A stretch of DNA of 64,000 nt from Streptomyces sp. S.PNR 29 (GCF_030386795.1 NZ_JANUQM010000014.1:186001-250000), one strand, 5' to 3'; shown: positions 17,358-25,950, counted from the stretch's first letter. The notes: generated from the sequence alone by a model not told the origin. Numbers and translations: made by a program.

Positions 17358-18222
17358 CTCCGGGGCAGCCGAGGGCGACAGGGTGAGCGAGCAGACCAGC
17401 ACCGAAGGCCAGGGCCCGGGTGGCACGGCCCCCAAGACCAAGAAGCAGCGCTCCTTCTGGAAGGAGTTGCCGATCCTGATCGGCATCGCGCTGGTGCTCG
17501 CGCTGCTGATCAAGACGTTCCTGGTGCAGGCGTTCTCGATCCCCTCCGACTCCATGCAGAACACCCTCCAGCGGGGTGACCGCGTGCTGGTCGACAAGCT
17601 CACCCCCTGGTTCGGCTCCGAGCCCGAGCGCGGTGAGGTCGTCGTCTTCCACGACCCCGACAACTGGCTCGCGGGCGAGCCGACGACGGAGCCGAACGCG
17701 CTGCAGACCTTCCTCAGCTGGATCGGCCTGATGCCGTCCCCGTCGGAGAAGGACCTCATCAAGCGCGTCATCGGGGTCGGCGGCGACACCGTCGAGTGCA
17801 AGGGCACCGGCCCGCTGACGGTCAACGGCAAGGTGCTGAACGAGCCGTACGTGTTCCCGGGCAACACGCCGTGCACCGACGACGACCAGGGCGGCCGGTT
17901 CAAGGTGAAGGTGCCCGAGGGCTACATCTGGGTCATGGGCGACCACCGGCAGAACTCACGGGACTCCCGCTACAACCAGTCCGACCGGCACAAGGGCATG
18001 GTCCCGGTGAGCCAGGTCGTCGGACGGGCCATCGTCATCGCCTGGCCGATCACCCGCTGGGACACCCTGCCGGTTCCGGACACTTTCGACCAGAGCGGCC
18101 TGAACGACCAGTCGGCAGCGGCCGCCGCCCTGTCGGTCGCGCCCCAGGGCATCGCCCTGGCCGGTGTGGTGCCGGTGGCCCTGTGGCGCCGCAGGCGGAT
18201 CGCCGCAGCCGAGACCCGCTGA
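17245..18222 (+). CDS. sipY: SipY, type I signal peptidase
   Basis: A 325-aa signal peptidase I. Catalytic Ser is in IPSDSMQN, Lys in DLIKRVIGVGGD, and the C-terminal box is MGDHRQNSRDSR. It has an N-terminal helix after a long Gly/Ala/Glu-rich leader and a C-terminal hydrophobic stretch (ALSVAPQGIALAGVVPVAL). GTG 17245 is supported by AAGGAG at 17234-17239. GTG codons at 17341 and 17383 are alternatives that would remove most of the overlap with sipX. Confidence 0.9.
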   Translation: MGDVAVGARSGHDGEEHRGRPVEAAAPAADSAVTSGSDSGAAEGDRVSEQTSTEGQGPGGTAPKTKKQRSFWKELPILIGIALVLALLIKTFLVQAFSIPSDSMQNTLQRGDRVLVDKLTPWFGSEPERGEVVVFHDPDNWLAGEPTTEPNALQTFLSWIGLMPSPSEKDLIKRVIGVGGDTVECKGTGPLTVNGKVLNEPYVFPGNTPCTDDDQGGRFKVKVPEGYIWVMGDHRQNSRDSRYNQSDRHKGMVPVSQVVGRAIVIAWPITRWDTLPVPDTFDQSGLNDQSAAAAALSVAPQGIALAGVVPVALWRRRRIAAAETR

Positions 18223-18348
18223 GGCGGATGTACCGGGCGGGACGTTCCCGCCGCGGTGTCGGGCCTTGTGAAGCCCTTACGGAGGCTTGACCTCGGGTGC
18301 CCCGGAGGGGCTGACCGGGTCAGTAACCGCCGGGTAGGGTGCGGGTCC

Positions 18349-19125
18349 ATGAGTGGCGAGAGCACGACACGTACGGCCCCGCGCAGCGGCGGCACGAACC
18401 AGGGCCCGGTGGGCAGCCGGACCGGACAGCGGGTGTCCGGGCTGGCCGTCGCACTGGGTCTGGTGCTGTTCCTCGGAGGGTTCCTCTGGGGAGCGGTGGT
18501 CTACCGGCCGTACACCGTGCCGACCAGCTCGATGTCGCCGACGATCGAGGCGGGCGACCGGGTGCTGGCGCAGCGCATCGACGGCGGTGACGTCCGCCGC
18601 GGCGATGTCGTCGTCTTCCGGGAGGAGGACTGGTCCAACGTGCCGTTGGTCAAGCGCGTGGTCGCCGTCGGCGGTGACACCGTCTCCTGCTGCCAGGACG
18701 GCAAGCTGAAGGTCAACGGCAAGGAGATCGACGAGCCGTATCTCGCCAAGGGCACGCCGGCCGAGATCACGAACTTCTCCGACGTGACCGTCCCCAAGGG
18801 GCGCCTGTTCCTTCTGGGTGACGAGCGCAGCAGCTCCCTGGACTCCACCGCCCACCTCACGGACGCCGCCCGCGGCACGGTGCCCAGAGGAGCCGTGGAC
18901 GCCCGCGTCGACGCCGTGGTCTGGCCCATGAACGGCATGCTGGAGCGGCCCACCGGCTTCGAGGCACTCGGCACCCTTTCGTCGCCGGGGCCGCTCCGTA
19001 CGATGCTCACGCTGGTGGTCGCCGGGGCCGTGCTGATCTTCGGCGGCGCCGCCTACGGCCCGGTCGCCAAGCGGACCGGCGCCGCCCGTACCCGGGCGCG
19101 GTCGGAGCCCGCCGGTGCCCGCTGA
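18349..19125 (+). CDS. sipZ: SipZ, type I signal peptidase
   Basis: A 258-aa signal peptidase I with helices near both termini. The catalytic Ser is in VPTSSMSP and Lys in LVKRVVAVGGD. Box E is GDERSSSLDSTAHL. The start ATG 18349 follows a non-coding gap of 126 bp. It overlaps the Nudix gene by 11 bp, so the two are likely cotranscribed. Confidence 0.92.
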   Translation: MSGESTTRTAPRSGGTNQGPVGSRTGQRVSGLAVALGLVLFLGGFLWGAVVYRPYTVPTSSMSPTIEAGDRVLAQRIDGGDVRRGDVVVFREEDWSNVPLVKRVVAVGGDTVSCCQDGKLKVNGKEIDEPYLAKGTPAEITNFSDVTVPKGRLFLLGDERSSSLDSTAHLTDAARGTVPRGAVDARVDAVVWPMNGMLERPTGFEALGTLSSPGPLRTMLTLVVAGAVLIFGGAAYGPVAKRTGAARTRARSEPAGAR

Positions 19126-19642
19126 GGCACGGACGGGCGCGGGGAGCGACCCGTACGAAGGCGGTCTGCGCAAGGTCGCCCGGGTGGTCCTGCTGGACCC
19201 GCGGGACCGCATCCTGCTCCTGCACGGCCATGAACCGGACGATCCGGCCGACGACTGGTGGTTCACACCCGGCGGCGGCCTGGAGGGCGCCGAGACCCGT
19301 GAAGAGGCCGCCTTGAGGGAACTCGCGGAGGAGACCGGCATCACCGAGGTGGAGCTCGGCCCGGTGCTGTGGCGGCGCAGGTGCTCCTTCCCGTTCGCGG
19401 GCCGCCGCTGGGACCAGGACGAGTGGTACTACCTGGCCCGTACGACCCGGACCGAGACCGAGGCGGTGGGGCTGACCGAACTGGAGCGGCGCAGTGTCGC
19501 CGGAGCACGCTGGTGGACGTGTCAGGAACTGACCCGGGCACATGAGACGGTGTATCCGACCAGACTCGCCGAGCTGCTGCGCACGCTGCTCGACGAAGGT
19601 CCCCCGGCCGGGCCCGTGACCCTTGACCCAGAAATCGTCTAG
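19115..19642 (+). CDS. Nudix hydrolase (MutT-like)
   Basis: A 175-aa Nudix protein with an intact Nudix box beginning GGGLEGAETREEAALRELAE and ending ETGI (about residues 53-76). It should hydrolyse a nucleoside diphosphate linked to another moiety; the substrate is unknown. The GTG start lies inside the end of sipZ. A mutT-like gene after the sip cluster is conserved in streptomycetes. Confidence 0.9.
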   Translation: MPAEARTGAGSDPYEGGLRKVARVVLLDPRDRILLLHGHEPDDPADDWWFTPGGGLEGAETREEAALRELAEETGITEVELGPVLWRRRCSFPFAGRRWDQDEWYYLARTTRTETEAVGLTELERRSVAGARWWTCQELTRAHETVYPTRLAELLRTLLDEGPPAGPVTLDPEIV

Positions 19643-19698
19643 GTGCTTACGGGACTGGCGCACAATGGGGGGATCGCACGGCTGAAGGGGAACATGCC

Positions 19699-20007
19699 AT
19701 GAGCGCCGAGGACCTCGAGAAGTACGAGACCGAGATGGAGCTCAAGCTCTACCGGGAGTACCGCGATGTCGTCGGTCTGTTCAAATACGTGATCGAGACC
19801 GAGCGGCGCTTCTATCTGACCAACGACTACGAGATGCAGGTGCACTCGGTCCAGGGTGAGGTGTTCTTCGAGGTGTCCATGGCGGACGCCTGGGTGTGGG
19901 ACATGTACCGGCCGGCTCGCTTCGTGAAGCAGGTCCGTGTCCTGACGTTCAAGGACGTGAACATTGAGGAGCTGAACAAGAGCGATCTGGAGCTGCCGGG
20001 TGGATGA
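19699..20007 (+). CDS. DUF2469-type conserved actinobacterial protein
   Basis: A 102-aa acidic protein, very highly conserved in actinobacteria, starting MSAEDLEKYETEMELKLYRE. No signal peptide or membrane helix. Function is unknown. It lies between the Nudix gene and yraN, with AAGGGGAA upstream as the ribosome binding site. Confidence 0.9.
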   Translation: MSAEDLEKYETEMELKLYREYRDVVGLFKYVIETERRFYLTNDYEMQVHSVQGEVFFEVSMADAWVWDMYRPARFVKQVRVLTFKDVNIEELNKSDLELPGG

Positions 20008-20125
20008 CATTCCCGAGGGCTTCCCTCGTAAGGGTGACGAAGTTGTCCACAGGTCGGGGGTTGTCCACCAAGATCCAATAGCTCGCTGAGCCGCCCTCAT
20101 CGTTGGCGCCGGAGGTGGTGCCGAC

Positions 20126-20488
20126 ATGAACGCACGAGGTGCGATGGGCAAGTACGGCGAGGACCTGGCCGCGCGGCGGCTGGCCGAGGCCGGGATGACG
20201 GTCCTGGAGCGCAACTGGCGCTGCGGCAGGACCGGTGAGATCGACATCGTGGCCCGGGACGGGGACGTCCTGGTCGTCTGTGAGGTCAAGACCCGCAGGG
20301 GCGGCCGCTTCGAACACCCGATGGCAGCGGTGACCCCGGAGAAGGCGGAGCGGCTGCGGCATCTCGCCGAGCGCTGGATCCAGACCCACGGGGGAGCGCC
20401 GCCCGGCGGGGCACGTATCGATCTGGTCGGGGTGGTCCTCCCCGAGCGCGGTGCCCCGGTGGTCGAGCATGTGCGGGGGGTGGCGTGA
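20126..20488 (+). CDS. yraN: YraN/UPF0102 nuclease-fold protein
   Basis: A 120-aa protein with the restriction-endonuclease-like fold pattern: GEDLAARRL near the N-terminus, then GEIDIVARDGDVLVVCEVKTR (split here as GEIDIV...CEVKTR), the E-x-D...ExK catalytic constellation of this family. Biological role not settled. It is translationally coupled to yifB. Confidence 0.9.
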   Translation: MNARGAMGKYGEDLAARRLAEAGMTVLERNWRCGRTGEIDIVARDGDVLVVCEVKTRRGGRFEHPMAAVTPEKAERLRHLAERWIQTHGGAPPGGARIDLVGVVLPERGAPVVEHVRGVA

Positions 20489-21476
20489 TGGGTTTCGCGC
20501 GTACGTGCTCGGTGGCGCTGGTCGGCGTCGAGGGAGTCGTCGTCGAGGTCCAGGCCGACCTCGAACCGGGCGTCGCGGCGTTCACGCTGGTGGGGCTGCC
20601 GGACAAGAGCCTGACCGAGAGCCGGGACCGGGTTCGGGCCGCTGTGGTGAATTCGGGGGCGGAGTGGCCCCAGAAGAAGCTGACCGTGGGACTCAGCCCG
20701 GCATCCGTGCCGAAGGCGGGCAGCGGCTTCGACGTGGCCGTCGCCTGCGCGGTTCTCGGCGCGGCCGAGCGGATCGATCCCCGAGTGCTCGCCGACATCG
20801 TGATGATCGGGGAGCTGGGCCTGGACGGACGGGTACGGCCCGTGCGGGGCATCCTGCCCGCGGTGCTGGCCGCGGCGGACGCCGGCTACGAACAGGTGGT
20901 CGTGCCGGAATGCGCCGCCGCCGAGGCGTCCCTGGTACCCGGTGTGTCGGTGCTGGGCGTCCGTAGCCTGCGCCAGCTGATCGCCATCCTCGCGGACGAG
21001 CCCGTGCCCGACGAGGAGCCGGACGAGGTGGGCCGCCCGGATCCGCTCCTCGCCGGCCTCCGGGTGCCCGGCACGGGAGCGGCCACCGGAATGCACAGTG
21101 TGGGTGCGGCGCAGCAGGACCACGGCCATGACCTCGCCGACGTCGTGGGCCAGATCTCGGCCCGCACGGCCGTGGAGGTCGCCGCGGCGGGCGGACACCA
21201 CCTGTTCCTCGAGGGGCCGCCGGGGGCCGGGAAGACGATGTTGGCGGAGCGGCTGCCCGCCATCCTGCCCCGGCTCGGCCGGGAGGCGTCGCTGGAGGTC
21301 ACGGCGGTGCACTCGGTGGCCGGACTGCTCCCACCGGGCAAACCCCTGATCGACGTGGCCCCCTACTGCGCCCCGCACCACTCGGCCACGATGCAGGCAC
21401 TCGTCGGCGGCGGTCCCGGCATCGCGCGGCCCGGTGCCGTGTCGCTCTCCCACCGGGGCGTTCTCTTCCTGGACGA
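20488..21476 (+). pseudogene. yifB: yifB (ComM-like) 5' part, cut by the mobile element
   Basis: The first 329 codons plus two bases of a YifB/ComM AAA+ ATPase. The N-terminal ribosomal S5-like domain (about residues 1-170) and Walker A GPPGAGKTM (about 243-251) are present. The frame breaks in Walker B, at LFLDE. Beyond the junction the frame continues about 70 unrelated codons to a stop at 21690. Joined to 28350-28986 it restores 541 codons. ComM-type proteins are branch-migration helicases in natural transformation; the role in Streptomyces is not established. ATG 20488 is chosen; GTG 20485 directly precedes it. Confidence 0.95.
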
Positions 21477-21501
21477 AGCGCGTGAGACAGACTTACTCCG
21501 C
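21451..21501. other. attL, left junction of the integrated element
   Basis: Chromosomal yifB sequence ends in CTTCCTGGACGA and passes into the right half of attP, AGCGCGTGAGACAG followed by the arm ACTTACTCCGC (21491-21501). The shared dinucleotide GA is at 21475-21476. Confidence 0.85.
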
Positions 21502-21782
21502 GATCAAGGTACACGACCGATCCGGTCCAGCGTGGCCCGTTCCGTGCAGCGTGCCAGCGGCCCTCTCGCGCCCCGCCATCTCCCCGCACCGGCTTCGCCC
21601 CGTCCGAGCCGCACGCGCCCGCCACGCGCCCGCACAGGGCGGCGACGGCTGCGCTTACGTCGGAGGCCACGGGTTCATGCAACAACGTGAATACCCACGT
21701 TCGCGCATGGACGGCTGTGCATGACGCCCGTACGGTCGTGTTCAACGGGGCCTGACAGGGGCCACTGACCAGGGGGTTACGC

Positions 21783-21992
21783 ATGTCCGAGCGTGCAGGA
21801 CTTACCCGCCTCACCGGCAACGGGAATGGGGAGTGCGGGCAGGGTGACTGCCCGAACGTGTACCTCACCGAAAAGGGATCGTTCGTGGTGCAGGGCGACA
21901 TGTTCGACGGGTTCACTCCGCCCGAAGGGGAGGGGCTTGTCGAGATCCCGGAAAGCGTACTGAGGGAGGCTTTCCGTGTTCTTGGATGGTGA
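21783..21992 (+). CDS. Small protein of the DUF6879/Scr1 regulator cassette
   Basis: A 69-aa protein with two Cys close together (ECGQGDCPNVY) and a C-terminal part EIPESVLREAFRVLGW. Not recognised as a named family. It ends inside the start of the DUF6879-type gene (17-bp overlap), so the two are coupled. In such regulator cassettes a small acidic protein is the usual partner; here it is not a clear DUF397 member. Confidence 0.65.
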   Translation: MSERAGLTRLTGNGNGECGQGDCPNVYLTEKGSFVVQGDMFDGFTPPEGEGLVEIPESVLREAFRVLGW

Positions 21993-22497
21993 GGACTGGC
22001 AGGCCAAGTTCCGCGACTTCCGTACGGAAGCGTGGCGGCTGGAGACCCTGCCGACTTACCGGGTACCGCAAGAGGCTGAGGAGTTCTCCCGATTCCTGGC
22101 CGGCGAGCGATTCCCGGGACCGTACGAGGATTCGTGGACGGAGATGATCCAGCGGCGCAAGGAAACTGGGGGAAGCGTCGGACGAGTGCACATCCTGACT
22201 CGGCCGCTCTCCGATTACCTGCGCTTCGAGTTCGAGCGGTACTACCGCCATCAGGCACCCATCGGGGAAGACATCCGAATCCTCGACGTGACCGAGCGGG
22301 AGAATCCACTTCCGGGAGCTCAAGACTTCTGGATGTTCGACCGCTCCACGGTCGTCCTCATGCATTACGAAGAGGATGGAACACAGATCGGCCGAGAGCT
22401 GTACGAGGGCGACCCGGCCCCGTTCATCGAATACCAGCGAATCGCCATCGCCGAGTCCGTCCCCTTCCTCGAATACGCGGAGCGCGTGACGGGGTGA
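21976..22497 (+). CDS. DUF6879-type protein
   Basis: A 173-aa protein with the pattern of DUF6879 (AWRLETLPTYRVPQEAEEFSRF, then VHILTRPLSDYLRFEFE and the C-terminal WMFDRSTVVLMHYEEDG). These proteins occur beside Scr1/WhiJ-like regulators in actinomycetes; the function is not established. Its stop overlaps the start of the regulator (GTGA at 22494). Confidence 0.75.
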   Translation: MFLDGEDWQAKFRDFRTEAWRLETLPTYRVPQEAEEFSRFLAGERFPGPYEDSWTEMIQRRKETGGSVGRVHILTRPLSDYLRFEFERYYRHQAPIGEDIRILDVTERENPLPGAQDFWMFDRSTVVLMHYEEDGTQIGRELYEGDPAPFIEYQRIAIAESVPFLEYAERVTG

Positions 22498-23327
22498 CGT
22501 TCGAGCCCGAGGAGCTTGGCCAGTCCTGGCAAGAGCTGGGGGCCATGCTCCGTGATCTACGCAAAGCGGCCGGTCTCTCCGGAGACCGGCTTGCCGCGCG
22601 TTGCAACATGTCTCAGTCCAAGGTGAGCCGCATTGAGAACGGCAGGGCACGGCCGAGTCTCCTCGACATCGAGACCCTGTTGACTGCCCTCGATGCTCCG
22701 CCCCAAGTTGTGGCGGAGGTATCCGCCCTTGCCCGCACAGCGAACACGGAATGGCAGGACGCGAGAGGGCTCCGCCGAAAAGGGCTCGACAAGAAACAGC
22801 GGGAGTTGGCAGGGCTCGAAGCGTCCTCGACCGACTTCCGATTCTTCCTGCTCTCCATGATTACTGCCCTGCTCTCGACGCCTGAGTACATCCGGGCCAG
22901 CCTCGCTCACATCCCCGGAGACCACAGCAAAGCAATCGCGAGGAAACTGGAACGGCAGGAAATTCTTTACGACCGCTCGAAGCGATTCACGTTCATTCTG
23001 ACCGAGCAGGCGGCACGCTCCCCGTTCCTGCCTCCCGATGCGATGGCCGTGCAGCTTGACCGGTTGGCATCGCTCACCCATCTACCGAATGTGCGTCTCG
23101 GTGTGATTCCACTCAACACCCCAATGCCGGGGTGTCCGCTGAATACCTTCACCATCTACGATGACCGATTGGCTACGGCAGAGATGTCGACCGGCGTGAT
23201 GGTGTTCCGGGACCCGAGGGACGTACGGGCATACGCCGAGGAATTCGCCGGATACGAGGAACGTGCTCTGTTCGGGGAGAACGCCAGAGCGAAACTCTCG
23301 GAATGGTCGGCTGTCTGCCGAGCGTGA
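22494..23327 (+). CDS. Scr1/WhiJ-like helix-turn-helix regulator (DUF5753 type)
   Basis: A 277-aa protein. The N-terminal Xre-type helix-turn-helix is at about residues 19-70 (LRKAAGLSGDRLAARCNMSQ, then SKVSRIENGRARPS). The large C-terminal domain has the DUF5753 pattern: FEARSS-like segment replaced by LSTPEYIRASLA, LYDRSKRFTFILTEQAA, and LGVIPLNTPM. Scr1-family proteins are antitoxin-like regulators paired with small partners. GTG 22494 overlaps the upstream stop, and the longer open frame to 22134 lies entirely within the DUF6879 gene. Confidence 0.85.
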   Translation: MTFEPEELGQSWQELGAMLRDLRKAAGLSGDRLAARCNMSQSKVSRIENGRARPSLLDIETLLTALDAPPQVVAEVSALARTANTEWQDARGLRRKGLDKKQRELAGLEASSTDFRFFLLSMITALLSTPEYIRASLAHIPGDHSKAIARKLERQEILYDRSKRFTFILTEQAARSPFLPPDAMAVQLDRLASLTHLPNVRLGVIPLNTPMPGCPLNTFTIYDDRLATAEMSTGVMVFRDPRDVRAYAEEFAGYEERALFGENARAKLSEWSAVCRA

Positions 23328-23420
23328 TCTTTACCCAATGACGTGACTGAGGCGCATGAAGGGCCACCACTCGGCGGATCATTGCTGGGCACGGGCAACC
23401 CATGCCAGGGAGGTTCTCGG

Positions 23421-23627
23421 ATGGCGGCACGCAGACAACAGGGCTCCACGCTCTCGCCCTTTCGGCGGGAGCCTGCGCCCGTGCCCGGTTGTTCGGAATG
23501 TCTCGGGATTGCGAATCGTCGACAGAATGCCCGGTCCGTGTCGGACCACAGCGCGGTGACGGACGCGAACGTGTACCTGCGTCGGCACCTGAACGCACAG
23601 CACGGGGAGCCTGGCAACGATGGGTAG
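23421..23627 (+). CDS. Small Cys-containing protein of unknown function
   Basis: A 68-aa protein starting MAARRQQGSTLSPFRRE, with CSEC and a final H-x3-H (RRHLNAQHG) that could complete a zinc site. It overlaps the next gene by 8 bp. Small proteins of this look are common before DUF7848-type genes in streptomycete accessory islands. ATG 23421 is chosen; the frame is open to 23343. Confidence 0.55.
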   Translation: MAARRQQGSTLSPFRREPAPVPGCSECLGIANRRQNARSVSDHSAVTDANVYLRRHLNAQHGEPGNDG

Positions 23628-23844
23628 TCGCACGATCCTGCGGTACGTGAAGCACCGGATCACGCAGCACCCGGACACCGACGTCACCTTTGAGGCCGAG
23701 TGCCTTCACTGCAAGTGGACGGCCACGCCCTCGACGGACGGTGCGGCGGTCGACGTGGAGTGCATGAGCCACACCGGCCGGAGCGGACACGCGGGGTTCC
23801 GGCGCATCTGTACATCGTTCGCGATGGTCGTCCGGGACGAGTGA
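23620..23844 (+). CDS. DUF7848-like small protein
   Basis: A 74-aa protein with C-x2-C (ECLHCKW) and the downstream pattern HTGRSGHAGFRRICTSFAMV, which resembles the DUF7848 family of streptomycete islands. Function unknown. The C-x2-C and later Cys/His residues suggest a metal site. The assignment is by eye. Confidence 0.6.
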   Translation: MGSRTILRYVKHRITQHPDTDVTFEAECLHCKWTATPSTDGAAVDVECMSHTGRSGHAGFRRICTSFAMVVRDE

Positions 23845-23950
23845 CCGACCGCGCCCCTGTGCTGGCCCCTGTCGGCTCCCCCCGTGGTCGGCAGGGGCCG
23901 TCTCCTCCGAACTCCTGTACGCGCCCCACAGGGGCGCAGAGAGGCTTGTG

Positions 23951-24421
23951 ATGCGACGGCTACGGGTGTTGGTCCTGGTGCTCGCGGAGCACCCCAAGGG
24001 GCCGCGTGTCCTCATGGTCAAGGACCTGTCCACCGGGGCATGGTCCCTGCCGGGTGCCGAGGTGCCCGAGGGTGAAGCCATACCCGATGTGGGGGCGCGG
24101 GTGCTGGAGCGACAGACAGGGTTGGCTCTGCGCCTTGCTCGGGTGCTGGCCCTCGACCACTCGCCGGGCGGAACGTTCGCCAGTGAGCCGGACACGCTGA
24201 CCGTGGTCATGGACGGCGGATTCGTGGGGCAGGATCGGGCGCGCACGCTGGCACGGCTCCCCTCCCGTGTGGGGGCCCTGCTCCCCATGCGATGGGCGAC
24301 GCTGACCGAGGCAGAGACAGAGCCGGGGCACGTCCGCCATGCCGTCGTTGCCAGCGCTCAGGGCACGCCCCTGCCCGTGCTGGTCGATGGTGTGTCCGAC
24401 ATGGAGACGGCTACGCGGTAG
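23951..24421 (+). CDS. Nudix-fold protein lacking the catalytic glutamates
   Basis: A 156-aa protein with Nudix-like strands (LRVLVLVLAEHPKGPRVLMV, GAWSLPGAEVPEGE). In the place of the Nudix box helix it reads RVLERQTGL, where REUxEExGU is expected. The metal-binding Glu residues are therefore gone and hydrolysis is unlikely. It might bind a nucleotide-like ligand as a sensor. A GTG directly before the ATG (23948) is the alternative start. Confidence 0.65.
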   Translation: MRRLRVLVLVLAEHPKGPRVLMVKDLSTGAWSLPGAEVPEGEAIPDVGARVLERQTGLALRLARVLALDHSPGGTFASEPDTLTVVMDGGFVGQDRARTLARLPSRVGALLPMRWATLTEAETEPGHVRHAVVASAQGTPLPVLVDGVSDMETATR

Positions 24422-24486
24422 GGGAACGCGAACGGCCCCCGACAAGGGGGCCGCTCTGGTGTGGGATGCGCCTGTGTGCGCCTGTC

Positions 24487-25071
24487 TCAGGCGCTCTCGC
24501 CGAGGTGGCGGTACAGGGTGGCACGGGAGATCCCGAGGGCCTTGGCAATCGCGCTCACGCTCTCGCCCTTCGCCTGCCTGGCACGGGCCACCGTGAGCAC
24601 GTCCTCACTCACGACGGACGGCCGTCCGCCGGTACGCCCCTGCGCCTTGGCTGCGTCGAGTCCGGCACGGGTGCGCTCCTTGATCAGGCTGCGCTCAAAC
24701 TCCGCCATGGCCCCGACCACCTGAAGCATGAGACGGCCGTCCGCCGTGCCGGGGTCGATGTTGGCCAGTGCACCTGTGAGCACCTTGAACCCGATGCCCC
24801 GCTCTCGAAGGGTGTCGACCATGGTCACAAGGTCGATGAGCGACCGGGCGAAGCGGTCGAGCTTCCACACGCACAGGGTGTCGCCGGGTCTGGCGTAGTC
24901 CAGCGCGGCCGTGAGCTCTGGCCGGTTGGTGTTCTTCCCGCTGGCCTTGTCCTCGAAGATACGGGCGCACCCTGCGGCCGTCAGTGCGTCGCGCTGCAAC
25001 TGCGCTTCCTGGTCATCGGTCGAGACGCGGGCGTATCCGATGAGCTGACCGGTGATCGTGTTCGTCGTCAT
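24487..25071 (-). CDS. Small serine recombinase (resolvase/invertase family)
   Basis: A 194-aa resolvase/invertase. The catalytic Ser17 lies in LIGYARVSTDDQ, the Arg-rich active-site stretch is in VWKLDRFARS, and the E helix GAMAEFERSLIKERT is typical. A C-terminal helix-turn-helix reads VSAIAKALGISRATLYRHL. It could resolve multimers or invert DNA. The adjacent non-coding DNA at 25082-25203 holds a cluster of GTCTC/GAGAC motifs that may be its site. Confidence 0.92.
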   Translation of the reverse strand: MTTNTITGQLIGYARVSTDDQEAQLQRDALTAAGCARIFEDKASGKNTNRPELTAALDYARPGDTLCVWKLDRFARSLIDLVTMVDTLRERGIGFKVLTGALANIDPGTADGRLMLQVVGAMAEFERSLIKERTRAGLDAAKAQGRTGGRPSVVSEDVLTVARARQAKGESVSAIAKALGISRATLYRHLGESA

Positions 25072-25081
25072 GGCCGGGACT

Positions 25082-25203
25082 GTCTCAGAACTCGTCTCAA
25101 TACGTCAAGCCTGAGACGGGAGTTTCGAGACGGGTTTTGAACAGTGCTGCGCCCCCTTCCGGGGTGCCTGTCGTCTCGTCTCACAAACCTTGGTTTTCGA
25201 GAC
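25082..25203. other. Candidate recombination (res) site with seven GTCTC/GAGAC motifs
   Basis: Seven copies of GTCTC or GAGAC lie at 25082, 25094, 25113, 25127, 25173, 25178 and 25199, just upstream of the resolvase start. The inner pair CGTCTCA/TGAGACG (25093-25099 and 25112-25118) forms an inverted repeat. Several sub-sites next to the gene are typical for resolvase sites. The function is inferred. Confidence 0.45.
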
Positions 25204-25950
25204 GCCCGTTACTCGTCACGCTGCGCCACGGTCGGGCTGTGCTCTCTGCCGCGTGTTGGCCAGCGCTGCGCGTGTCCGCAACGGCAAGAGGCTGTGAGCC
25301 TGTCTGCCTGCCTGTCGCTGTGCTCTCGCCTGACTGCCAGGGGCACAGCCTGTCAGCCGCTCACGCTGGCGCACAGCCGTTCGCTTGCCACGGGACGCGG
25401 GCCGCTGGCCAGCCTCTCGACGGCGGAGGAGAGGCAACGGCGAAGGGGGTGGGGTATGACCCCTTGGAGGGTCCTTGCTCGACCGCCGTGTCTTACCGGC
25501 TCAAATCCTGCCACGGTTTCAGGGCCTTTCAGGGTGGCCTGTACTCCAGCCGGCTGCGGCGTAGCGCCTGGTCAAAGGCCTGTGCTGCCTCCTTGGCGAC
25601 GGCGAAGGAGTGCACAGAACGAAGCCTTACGTCCTTGCCTGTGGGGCGCGGCAGCGCCCCCCTTGGGCTTGCTCCTGTCGGCCCCTGCGGGGCCGCACTG
25701 TCGTAGAGGCTTCAGGCTGTGGCGGCCATCCGGCCGCCCATGCTGCCTACTACTTCGCCGATGCCTGTCTCATGGGGCGCTGCCGCGCCCCCACTCCGCT
25801 TGCCGTAGGTCGAAGGTGCTTCCCTCTGTCGGCCCCTTCGGGGCCCCACCTGTGAGGACAAAAAGAAGAGAGAAGAGGCGAACGTTTCCGCAGGTCAGTG
25901 ACCATGCTGCTACACGTACGGCGTGTGCTGGCTACACCTGCGGTGTGTGG
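25204..25950. repeat. Non-coding stretch of the element with two hairpin-pair modules
   Basis: No supported CDS. Two modules occur: GGGGCGC-GGCA-GCGCCCC (25643-25660) with GGCCCC-TGC-GGGGCC (25680-25694), and GGGGCGC-TGCC-GCGCCCC (25774-25791) with GGCCCC-TTC-GGGGCC (25831-25845). The text between includes other imperfect copies (CTGTCGGCCCC twice). This may be a terminator pair, a packaging or origin-like structure, or a duplicated repeat. Confidence 0.55.
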
